From positions 930,001-994,000 of the forward strand of contig OY782506.1 of assembly GCA_963677755.1 (NCBI GenBank): DNA of 64,000 nt. The letters are read 5' to 3'. A program made the translations under genes and the position numbers. Source of the stretch: JAIOSF01 sp963677755 (GTDB taxonomy: Bacteria; Campylobacterota; Campylobacteria; Campylobacterales; Arcobacteraceae). Numbering within the stretch: the stretch's first letter is position 1; every line of letters begins with the position of its first letter. Shown here piece after piece: positions 51,907 to 59,420 of the stretch. The notes beneath the pieces are model-generated. The model saw only the letters and a list, made by a program, of their open reading frames with translations. It made no database searches and was not told where the DNA came from.

Positions 51907-52944
51907 CTATTGTACAACAATTGGTGTTTCTTTTCTTGAAACTATCTCTCCAACTATTGTTGCATAACCAAAAGTGAAATCTTCAATTCTTTTTAAATAT
52001 TCCTCTGCATCTTTTGGGTCAATAGCGATTAGAAGTCCTCCAGAAGTTTGTGCATCACAAAGAATTTGCTTTTGTATTTCAGATATATGTGAAGCATAAG
52101 AGACTTTATCTTCTAGGTATTTTTTATTTTTTTTACTACCACCTGGAACTACATCTTGCTTTATGAGCTCTTCTACTTTATTAAATACAGGTATATTATC
52201 ATTGTATAGTTTATAAGTAATATCCTCTCTTGTAGATTCTAAACTATGTCCTAACAGACTAAATCCTGTAATATCAGTACATGCATCTACACGGTACTCT
52301 TTAAGGATTTTTGATGTTTCATAGTTTAAACACTCCATAACCTTTATCGCCTCTTTTGTTGTCTCAATATCTAATAAGTCTCTTTTTATAGCAGTGGTTA
52401 ATACCCCTAATCCAATTGGTTTTGTAAGTATTAAAAGGTCTCCTATTTTTCCACTATTATTTTTTAAGATATTAGTTGGGTGTATCATACCTGTCACACT
52501 AAGTCCATAATACATCTCAGGTGTTTCAATAGTGTGTCCACCCATTAAAACTCCATTACACTCTTTTATCTTATCATTTCCACCACGCAACATCTCATTT
52601 AAAACTTCACGATTAAAGTTTTTAGCATCAAACCCAACTATATTCATAGCAGTTTTTACATCGGCACCCATTGCAAATATATCTGACAATGAGTTAGCTG
52701 CAGCAATTTTCCCATAAATATAAGGATCATCAACAACAGGTGTTATAAAATCAAGTGTTTGTACTAAAGCTTCATTTTCATTTATTTTAAAAACAGAGGC
52801 ATCTTCACTATTCTCAAATCCTACAAGTATATTTTCATTATCTGGTTTAAGTTGGCAAATTGTTTGTTTTAGATCCTCCGGACCCATTTTTGCCGCGCAA
52901 CCAGCTGCTTGTACAAATTTGGTTAATTTATATTGACTATTCAT
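51907..52944 (-). CDS. selD: Selenide, water dikinase (selenophosphate synthase)
   Basis: The 345-residue enzyme makes selenophosphate, the selenium donor for SelA and for selenouridine or selenium cofactors. The N-terminal active-site motif GCAAK has Cys at 16 and Lys at 19, so it is the cysteine form and not itself a selenoprotein. AMGADVKTAMNIVGFD and DITGFSLLGH are family segments. It is divergent from the double-cubane reductase gene with a 314-base gap. Confidence 0.95.
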   Translation of the reverse strand: MNSQYKLTKFVQAAGCAAKMGPEDLKQTICQLKPDNENILVGFENSEDASVFKINENEALVQTLDFITPVVDDPYIYGKIAAANSLSDIFAMGADVKTAMNIVGFDAKNFNREVLNEMLRGGNDKIKECNGVLMGGHTIETPEMYYGLSVTGMIHPTNILKNNSGKIGDLLILTKPIGLGVLTTAIKRDLLDIETTKEAIKVMECLNYETSKILKEYRVDACTDITGFSLLGHSLESTREDITYKLYNDNIPVFNKVEELIKQDVVPGGSKKNKKYLEDKVSYASHISEIQKQILCDAQTSGGLLIAIDPKDAEEYLKRIEDFTFGYATIVGEIVSRKETPIVVQ

Positions 52945-53258
52945 TAAAACTCTTTATTTGTATATTATTATAAGAATATTAGAGATTATATCCCTATATC
53001 CTACAACTTACGCTAATTATCTTATTAGTATAGTATAAATAAAATTAAAGTTTGCAAAATAAAAAGGTTAATAAAATTTTACTCATTAAGCTCAAATTTA
53101 TTAATATTATTTTATAGTTTTATTTTATAAGAATAAAATAAGTTATAACTTACTTTATTATTTGAAAGGTCTAAGGTTTAGATATCCATGTATTAAAGAT
53201 AGAATTACTAACATTCCTTCTTTCTCATGTAAAATAAAATTATAATTAAGGAAATATA
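52945..53258. promoter_or_regulatory. Divergent control region between selD and the double-cubane reductase gene
   Basis: This 314-base gap has no credible coding frame. Two neighbouring symmetric elements lie in it: TATTTTAT AAGA ATAAAATA at 53121-53140, and the perfect 14-base palindrome TAAGTTATAACTTA at 53139-53152. They overlap by two bases and may bind a regulator serving both divergent units. The last 100 bases before the ATG form an ordinary leader with AAGGAAAT as ribosome binding site. Confidence 0.55.
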
Positions 53259-54581
53259 ATGGGTGTAGAACAACATAAAGAGCTACTTTCAGATATTGGT
53301 GTAGATGTAGAGAGACATGCAAAAATGATGACAATGGGTTTAGAGTCTTATAAAAACCAATTTATGTCTCAACAAAATAGACCAGAGGGGATGAAATATT
53401 TTGATTGGTTTATGAGTGAGATTCAAGGTGATAGAATTGCTGAGATAAATGAACTAAAAAAGAAGAAAAAACCTGCTGTTGGAACATTTTGTATATTTGT
53501 TCCTGAAGAGATTATCGTTGGTGCTGGTGGGGCCTGTTTTGGTCTTTGTGGAGGAAGCCCTGCTACTATAGCTGATGCAGAAACAGAACTTCCACGAAAT
53601 ATTTGCCCATTGATCAAATCAGCACATGGTTTTAAGTTACAAAAGACATGTGCTTATACACAAAGTTCAGATTTTATTTACGGGGAAACAACTTGTGAAG
53701 CAAAAAAGAAAACATGGGAGATTTTAAATAAACATCATCCTGTTCACGTGATGAATATACCACACATGAAAAGGGAAAAAGATTTAAAGATGTGGAAAGA
53801 GGAGATTGTTGAGTTTAAAGAACATATTGAAGAAGTTACAGGGGAAAAACTCTCTTTAGAAGAGATGCTTAACGGAACTAAAATTATCAATGAAAAAAGA
53901 AAAGCTATGAATAGATTGGATTCATTGAGAGGTTTAAATCCTGATGTTGTTCCTATTAGTGGAAAAGATGCATTATTTGTAAATCAAATGGGATTTTTAG
54001 ATGAGCCAGTAAGATATACTGAAAAAGTAAATGAACTTTGTGATGAGTTAGAAAAAAGAGTTGAGGAAAAAGTTTCAGTATTTGAAGAAAATACACCAAG
54101 AATCATGGTACTTGGAACTCCAATTGCCCCACCAAACTGGAAACTCCATACAGCAGTTGAGGGTTCAGGTGGAGCTATTATCAATGAAGAATCATGTATT
54201 GGTCATAGATACTATAAAGATAATGTAGATTTAGATAATATAGAAACAGAAGATGATTTAATGGGTGAATTGATGAAAAGATATAGTGCAGTTGATTGTG
54301 CTTGTTTTACACCTAATACACCTAGAATTGATAAAATATTAGAGATGTATAAAGATAGAAAAGCTGATGGAGTTATCTACTATACTTTATCTTTTTGTCA
54401 TACATATAATGTGGAATCTCATTTAGTAACAGAAGCTTTAGAAGCGGCAGGAATACCATGTTTAGTTATAGAATCTGATTATTCTCCTGAAGATGCTGGA
54501 CAAATTAAAACTAGAGTTGAAGCATTCTTAGAAAGTATATCTTTTAAAAATAAAGCCTTGAAATTTAAATCAAATAGTTAA
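53259..54581 (+). CDS. Double-cubane-cluster anaerobic reductase (2-hydroxyacyl-CoA dehydratase D family, YjiM-like)
   Basis: The 440-residue protein belongs to the 2-hydroxyacyl-CoA dehydratase/BcrC superfamily, in the single-subunit branch called double-cubane-cluster protein. Cysteines at 78, 93, 97, 116, 131, 146, 313, 347, 349 and 380 include likely iron-sulfur ligands. GTFCIFVPEE and GGACFGLCGG near 76-99 are typical. In characterised members an activator with a [4Fe-4S] cluster drives ATP-dependent low-potential electrons to an [8Fe-9S] cluster that reduces small molecules such as acetylene. The physiological substrate is unknown. It precedes its activator by one base. Confidence 0.88.
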   Translation: MGVEQHKELLSDIGVDVERHAKMMTMGLESYKNQFMSQQNRPEGMKYFDWFMSEIQGDRIAEINELKKKKKPAVGTFCIFVPEEIIVGAGGACFGLCGGSPATIADAETELPRNICPLIKSAHGFKLQKTCAYTQSSDFIYGETTCEAKKKTWEILNKHHPVHVMNIPHMKREKDLKMWKEEIVEFKEHIEEVTGEKLSLEEMLNGTKIINEKRKAMNRLDSLRGLNPDVVPISGKDALFVNQMGFLDEPVRYTEKVNELCDELEKRVEEKVSVFEENTPRIMVLGTPIAPPNWKLHTAVEGSGGAIINEESCIGHRYYKDNVDLDNIETEDDLMGELMKRYSAVDCACFTPNTPRIDKILEMYKDRKADGVIYYTLSFCHTYNVESHLVTEALEAAGIPCLVIESDYSPEDAGQIKTRVEAFLESISFKNKALKFKSNS

Positions 54582-54582
54582 T

Positions 54583-55344
54583 ATGTATTGGGGCGTTGAT
54601 GTTGGTTCCACATATACTAAAATATGTGGAATTAACGAAAAAAAAGAGATTATAGATACACAAGTGATACCAACAATTGTAAATCAAGATGAGATAGTAA
54701 AAGAGTATCTAAAAGATAAAAATGTACAGATGCTTGTATCAACAGGATATGGAAGACATATGATTGAAGATACTTTCTCTTGCCCTATAATCAGTGAGAT
54801 AAAAGCACATGCAAAAGGGGCACATTTTTTTCAAGAGGAAGCTCAAATGGTTGTTGATTTAGGTGGTCAAGATAGTAAAGTGATTTTACTAGATAAAACA
54901 GGTGGATTTATAGACTTCAAAATGAATGATAAATGTGCAGCAGGAACTGGAAAGTTTTTAGAGATAGCATCAAGTAGAATGGGGTTGGGTTTAGAAGAAT
55001 TTTCTAAAATTGGGTTTGAGGCAGATAAAGAGCTTACTATCTCTAGTATGTGTGCAGTCTTTGCTGAATCAGAAGTTATCTCTTTAATAGCAAAGAAAGA
55101 GAGTGCTGCAAATATATGTTTTGCTGTTCATGAGTCAATAGCTTCAAGATTGGCTTCAATGGCAAGAAAGTTTGCAATAAAAAGTGAATATATTGTATTT
55201 ACAGGTGGTGGAGCATTAAATGGTTTTTTAGTAGACCTTTTATCGAAGAAGTTAGAAAAAAGTGTAGTTGCAGCTTCTCATCCACAGCTTGTAGGTGCTA
55301 TAGGTGCAGCACTAAGTGGTTATGAAGTTTTTCATGAGATTTAA
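54583..55344 (+). CDS. ATP-dependent activator/reductase of the double-cubane protein (acyl-CoA dehydratase activase)
   Basis: The 253-residue ASKHA-fold ATPase starts with GVDVGSTYTKIC. It contains VVDLGGQDSKVI and the two cluster cysteines C118 (NDKCAAGTGKF) and C157 (SSMCAVFAESE), which bind a [4Fe-4S] cluster bridging a homodimer. The C-terminal FTGGGALNGF completes the nucleotide site. It supplies strongly reducing electrons to the preceding reductase by ATP hydrolysis. It ends before a strong terminator. Confidence 0.92.
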   Translation: MYWGVDVGSTYTKICGINEKKEIIDTQVIPTIVNQDEIVKEYLKDKNVQMLVSTGYGRHMIEDTFSCPIISEIKAHAKGAHFFQEEAQMVVDLGGQDSKVILLDKTGGFIDFKMNDKCAAGTGKFLEIASSRMGLGLEEFSKIGFEADKELTISSMCAVFAESEVISLIAKKESAANICFAVHESIASRLASMARKFAIKSEYIVFTGGGALNGFLVDLLSKKLEKSVVAASHPQLVGAIGAALSGYEVFHEI

Positions 55345-55350
55345 AATCAA

Positions 55351-55379
55351 AAAAAATAGACTTTTTAAGTCTATTTTTT
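55351..55379. terminator. Bidirectional terminator after the activator gene
   Basis: AAAAAATAGACTT / AAGTCTATTTTTT makes a 13-bp stem with a three-base loop between convergent genes. Confidence 0.85.
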
Positions 55380-55380
55380 A

Positions 55381-55719
55381 TTAAAGAGTTACAATATTTT
55401 CTGTAAGAAACATTTTTGCAGTATCCATAGCATTTCCAACAACACCAACTTTTAGATCATCTCTTTTATTATAAAAATCCAAACAAGTACCACAAGAATA
55501 GATATCTATACCTTTTGCTTCTAGTTGCTTTAAAGTTGCTAAAACTTCATTAGCTTCACTTGCAGTTGTTAATAAAACAGCACTATTAATACATACAATT
55601 GCTTTTGGTTTTTCTTCTTGTTCTAGAATAGCTTTTAAAAATCCCTTTATTAAAATTGATCCAAGTTCACCCTCACCAACTTTATCTGACTTTAGAAGTA
55701 TTGTATTTTTTCTTTCCAT
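55381..55719 (-). CDS. DsrE-like sulfur/selenium relay protein (YedF C-terminal type)
   Basis: The 112-residue protein matches the DsrE-like C-terminal half of YedF, a selenium-metabolism marker. It has VCINSAVLLTT and the conserved ISxCG-like YSCGTCLDFY with two cysteines at the tip. The usual N-terminal TusA/SirA domain is absent and no TusA frame lies just upstream. It is probably a single-domain carrier or regulator of reactive selenium or sulfur; nearby selD and yedE support this. It is divergent from the transglutaminase-like gene. Confidence 0.82.
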   Translation of the reverse strand: MERKNTILLKSDKVGEGELGSILIKGFLKAILEQEEKPKAIVCINSAVLLTTASEANEVLATLKQLEAKGIDIYSCGTCLDFYNKRDDLKVGVVGNAMDTAKMFLTENIVTL

Positions 55720-55905
55720 AATTTCCCTTTTTTATTAGATAAATAATTTTACTTTATTAATTATTAATTAAAGGTAAAATATTTTTTACTATTTAAGTTT
55801 ATTTTTATTCTAAATCTAATATGATTCCTATTAGAAGTTCAAGCCATAGGTTATGGTGTTAAGTTGAAGTATATTTTACTTTACCTTTTGTTTAGGAGGT
55901 TTCCT

Positions 55906-57048
55906 ATGAACAAAATAGAAGAACAAAAAGTTTTTTACAAAGGGAAAAGAATGGAAAGAAGATTATTTTTAAAAGGTGCAACATTGCTTGCAAGTTCAGC
56001 AGTTATTGCACCTAATTTATTAGTTGCTAATTCAAATATGTATAGATTTGGTATCACAAAAGATACAAGAGTATTTAGTGTAGAAAACACTTTTAATTTA
56101 GAGCTTAACGATAAAGTAGCACAGTTATGGGTTCCACTACCTTTAAATAGTGATTATCAAAAAGTTTTAGATATCTCTTATGAGGGTGATTTTGATGAAG
56201 GTTTTATATCAAACGATAATCCATATAATACAAGATTAGTTTATGCAAAATGGGATAAAAATAGCAAATCAAGAAAAATGAAAGTAAAGTTTACAGTAAG
56301 TATGAGTGAAAGAAGTGTTAATCTTGACTTAGCAACTAAAAGTACTAACTTCCCATCTGAGGTTCAAGAGTTTATAAAAGGGACTGCACATACACCAATT
56401 TCAAAAACAATTACTAATTTTGTTTATACATTAGTAGATAAAAATGATACACCATTGGAAAAAAGTCAAAAAATATTTGATTGGACTGTTGCTAATATGT
56501 ATAGAGATGAGAAAGTTTTAGGTTGTGGAGTAGGGGATGCTACTAGAATTTTAACAGAAAAACTTTTTGGTGGAAAATGTACAGATGTAAGTTCTATTTT
56601 TGTAGCACTTTTAAGAAATGCAGGAATTCCAGCACGAGAAGTTTTTGGTATAAGAGCAGGAAGTTCAAAAATATCAAAATCTTGTGGTAAATCAGATGAA
56701 AAAGGTTTTGCTAAAATCACTGGTGGACAACATTGTCGAGCAGAATTTTATCTAAATGGAATAGGTTGGGTACCAGCAGATCCAGCAGATGTAACAAAAG
56801 TTATGAAACAAGAAAAAAGAGATCTAAATGATAAAAAAATCCAAAATCTTAAAAAATATTTCTTTGGAAATTGGGAGATGAACTGGGTTGCATTTAATTA
56901 TGCTAGAGATTTTGTATTAAATCCAAAACCGGCACAGTATCCATTAAATATGTTTGGTTACCCTTATGCTGAGATGGATGATGAAGTTGTAGATTATTAC
57001 GATGCTAAAAACTTCTCTTATAAATACAGTTCACAAGAAAGATTATAA
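55906..57048 (+). CDS. Tat-exported transglutaminase-like protein
   Basis: The 380-residue protein starts with a Tat signal (MERRLFLKGATLLASS) and contains a transglutaminase-like cysteine-protease fold. The catalytic triad is probably C225 (GGKCTDVSS), H276 (GGQHCRAEF) and D292 (VPADPADV). The N-terminal half resembles the beta-sandwich found before such domains. The ATG at 55906 has AGGAGG six bases upstream; a TTG at 55864 is less likely. Export through Tat suggests folding or a cofactor before transport. Its end overlaps the MerT-like gene by 47 bases. Substrate is unknown. Confidence 0.85.
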   Translation: MNKIEEQKVFYKGKRMERRLFLKGATLLASSAVIAPNLLVANSNMYRFGITKDTRVFSVENTFNLELNDKVAQLWVPLPLNSDYQKVLDISYEGDFDEGFISNDNPYNTRLVYAKWDKNSKSRKMKVKFTVSMSERSVNLDLATKSTNFPSEVQEFIKGTAHTPISKTITNFVYTLVDKNDTPLEKSQKIFDWTVANMYRDEKVLGCGVGDATRILTEKLFGGKCTDVSSIFVALLRNAGIPAREVFGIRAGSSKISKSCGKSDEKGFAKITGGQHCRAEFYLNGIGWVPADPADVTKVMKQEKRDLNDKKIQNLKKYFFGNWEMNWVAFNYARDFVLNPKPAQYPLNMFGYPYAEMDDEVVDYYDAKNFSYKYSSQERL

Positions 57049-57370
57049 GATTAGTAATTATAAAGTTATAGTAACAGCTGTTATTGCAGCGTTACTTTCA
57101 ACTAGTTGTTGTTTACCAGCATTTTTATTTCTGTTTTTTGGTATATCTATAGGCTCATTATCTTTTTTAACACAATTAGATTTTTTAAGAATCCCACTTG
57201 GGATTCTCTCTATTGTTTTTTTTATAATATATTTTTTAACAAAAAGAAAAAAAGTACTATGTGAGTGCAACGGTAAAAAAATAAAAACATATATTGGTTT
57301 GTTTTTATTGTGTTTAGGATTATTAGCTTTACTATTTTATCCTGAATTTTCAGTTTATTTTGTGGAGTAA
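57002..57370 (+). CDS. MerT-like membrane transport protein
   Basis: The 122-residue protein has three hydrophobic segments, a vicinal cysteine pair C36-C37 in the first helix (STSCCLPAF) and a second pair C87/C89 in the loop (VLCECNG). This is the pattern of mercuric ion transporter MerT. The only in-frame start, ATG at 57002, overlaps the transglutaminase gene by 47 bases, so translation is coupled. No mercuric reductase is seen. Within this operon the cargo could be another thiophilic species. Confidence 0.78.
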   Translation: MLKTSLINTVHKKDYKISNYKVIVTAVIAALLSTSCCLPAFLFLFFGISIGSLSFLTQLDFLRIPLGILSIVFFIIYFLTKRKKVLCECNGKKIKTYIGLFLLCLGLLALLFYPEFSVYFVE

Positions 57371-57373
57371 AAA

Positions 57374-57649
57374 ATGAAAAAATTATTTATAGTGTGTGTA
57401 GTATATTTTTTAATAAACATAGCTACCTTTGCCCAAACTATTAATATCAAAATTGATAAGATGCATTGTCCATTATGTACAACAATGGTTAAAAAAGCTA
57501 TAGCTAAAGTTGATGGAGTAGAGAAGGTAAAAGTAACTTTACACACAAAAACAGCAAAAGTAAAGTATGATGAATCAAAAATAAAGCAAAGTGATATTTT
57601 AGAAGCTATTAAAACAACAACATATACGGGTGTAGTGATAAAAGAATAA
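57374..57649 (+). CDS. MerP-like periplasmic heavy-metal-associated domain protein
   Basis: The 91-residue protein has a signal peptide (LFIVCVVYFLINIATFAQ) and one HMA domain with the metal motif MHCPLC (C32, C35). The rest fits the ferredoxin-like fold, including VDGVEKVKVTLHTKTAKVKYD. It starts three bases after the MerT-like stop. MerP passes thiol-bound metal to MerT; the same hand-over is likely here with an unknown ion or metalloid. Confidence 0.88.
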   Translation: MKKLFIVCVVYFLINIATFAQTINIKIDKMHCPLCTTMVKKAIAKVDGVEKVKVTLHTKTAKVKYDESKIKQSDILEAIKTTTYTGVVIKE

Positions 57650-57660
57650 AGGGAAATTAG

Positions 57661-58698
57661 ATGTTTGAAGATTATCTAGAAGTTTATGAAGTTGTGAATA
57701 TTTTAGCATTAATTGTTGGGATATTATTTGGAGCAATTGCTCAAAAAAGTCAATTTTGTTTTGGTGGTGGTTTGAGAGACTATATAGAAACAAACTCTAC
57801 AAAAAGAGCATCTTCAGTTGTAATGGCTATGATTAGTGCAGTTGTAACAACATATTTTGTAACAACATATTTTGAAGTAGATTTAACCCAAACTCCATAT
57901 TTAAAAGAGAGTGTCAACTATTTTACTATTGTATTTGGTGGTGTTTTATTTGGTATAGGTATGATTGTATCAGATGGTTGTAGTGCAAGACATATGGTGA
58001 AGTCTTCCCAAGGGGATATCTATTCTATTATTGCACTTTTATTTATTGCAATATCAGCTTATGCAACTATAAAAGGGGTGTTAAACCCTGTGATTTTTCC
58101 ATTAATACAAAACACTTTTTTACTTGAACTCTCATCATATATTTCAAATTTTGCTTTAAATATATATTTTGTTGTAGTTGTTTTGACAATGCTTTTACTC
58201 TTTTTAATTAAAGGTGATTTCAAAAAGATTTTAGGACTTTATGATGGGATACTTATAGGTATTTTGGTTGGTGTAATGTGGTATGTTACAGGTTATATAG
58301 GAGCTGAAAGTATGGAGAAAACAATCTCATTAAGTGCTTTGTCTTTTATATATTCTAGTGGTGAAACACTTCAAACAATCACTGATTACAATCTTATAGG
58401 GATGAGAAACTCCGTTGTTCTTATCATTGGTATTTTTATTGGTGCTTTTTTGATGAGTTTGGTAAATAAGAGCTATACTAAAGCGTGTAATATAACTCCT
58501 CAACCAAATAAATTAAGATCTAAAATAGTTGGTGGAACTTTAATGGGAGTTGGTGGTGTTATGGCTATTGGTTGTACTATGGGGCAAGGATTAAGTGGTC
58601 TTTCTACACTTGCATTAGCTTCTACTGTTGCAATAAGCTCAATTTTAGTATCTGCTTATTTTAGTATCATAATTTTAAAAAAATATAATAAAAATTAA
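57661..58698 (+). CDS. yedE: YeeE/YedE-family thiosulfate or selenium transport protein
   Basis: The 345-residue membrane protein has about nine helices. The three conserved cysteine sites of the family are at C33 (SQFCFGGGLRD), C107 (VSDGCSARHM) and C305 (AIGCTMGQGLSG). YeeE carries thiosulfate through such cysteines. YedE homologues, including FdhT of Campylobacter jejuni, are tied to selenium supply for formate dehydrogenase. It is the last gene of a four-gene operon and is close to sel and fdh genes, which favours a selenium or reactive-sulfur role. Confidence 0.88.
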   Translation: MFEDYLEVYEVVNILALIVGILFGAIAQKSQFCFGGGLRDYIETNSTKRASSVVMAMISAVVTTYFVTTYFEVDLTQTPYLKESVNYFTIVFGGVLFGIGMIVSDGCSARHMVKSSQGDIYSIIALLFIAISAYATIKGVLNPVIFPLIQNTFLLELSSYISNFALNIYFVVVVLTMLLLFLIKGDFKKILGLYDGILIGILVGVMWYVTGYIGAESMEKTISLSALSFIYSSGETLQTITDYNLIGMRNSVVLIIGIFIGAFLMSLVNKSYTKACNITPQPNKLRSKIVGGTLMGVGGVMAIGCTMGQGLSGLSTLALASTVAISSILVSAYFSIIILKKYNKN

Positions 58699-58730
58699 AA
58701 AAGGTTCACAATGTTTTGTGAACCTTTTTT
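58697..58730. terminator. Bidirectional terminator after yedE
   Basis: AAAAAAGGTTCACA / TGTGAACCTTTTTT forms a 14-bp stem with a six-base loop between convergent genes. Confidence 0.9.
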
Positions 58731-58749
58731 AATTGGAAATAACTAACTT

Positions 58750-59412
58750 TTATATCTCATTTAACGCAATCTCATTAAATTTATAAGTTTTATAAGCTGT
58801 TTTAACTAAAATATCTTTTTGTGCTAACTCTTTAAAAAGTTTTATAAGGGTTGGTTTTGATATTGAAATTTTATCTATTATTTCACTATAGGAAGTGATG
58901 AGTATATTTTCTTTATCAAGATTGTTCATAATGTATTTTATCACATCAACTTGTTTACTATCAGTTATTGCAGATATAGTTTTAATAATATTAATATTTT
59001 TTTGTATCTGTTTTTTTTGTACAATTGGTAGTAAAACATCATGAAGGGTATTAAGCAACTCTTTTATATTAATTGGTTTTATAATATAGTTTTCTACTTT
59101 TAGTTGTATAGCATCAAGGAGATATTTTGTATCTGTATGTGCTGTTGTTAAAATAGCAGGTATTGAGATGTTTTTAACTTTTAAATCTCTTAAAAAGTCA
59201 ATACCATTTTCATTTTCAAGTAGAATATCTGATATAATAAGATCAACTTTTTTTGTTTCAATCACCTCTAAAGCGTCTGCTATTGTCTCTACACTATAAA
59301 TTTTATGAACAAAATCTTCTAAAATATCAGTGGTATGTTTTGATAAATCAATATCATCCTCTAAGTATAAAATATTTGCATCAAGCAATATATTTAAATT
59401 TCTACTTTCCAT
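58750..59412 (-). CDS. Response regulator with C-terminal winged-helix-like domain
   Basis: The 220-residue protein has a receiver domain (about 10-125) with acidic pair D19/D20, phospho-acceptor D62 in IISDILLENENG and Lys in IIKPI. A C-terminal part (about 140-215) resembles a winged helix of MarR/Crp type (SYSEIIDKISISKPTLIKLFKEL). It probably binds DNA. It lies eight bases behind the kinase gene. The divergent fdh operon is the nearest likely target. Confidence 0.85.
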   Translation of the reverse strand: MESRNLNILLDANILYLEDDIDLSKHTTDILEDFVHKIYSVETIADALEVIETKKVDLIISDILLENENGIDFLRDLKVKNISIPAILTTAHTDTKYLLDAIQLKVENYIIKPINIKELLNTLHDVLLPIVQKKQIQKNINIIKTISAITDSKQVDVIKYIMNNLDKENILITSYSEIIDKISISKPTLIKLFKELAQKDILVKTAYKTYKFNEIALNEI

Positions 59413-59420
59413 AAATTTAT

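Noticed and set aside
52945..53258. Hidden small selenoprotein gene in the selD-reductase gap
   Set aside because: No frame with or without UGA read-through gave a protein-like sequence with a ribosome binding site.
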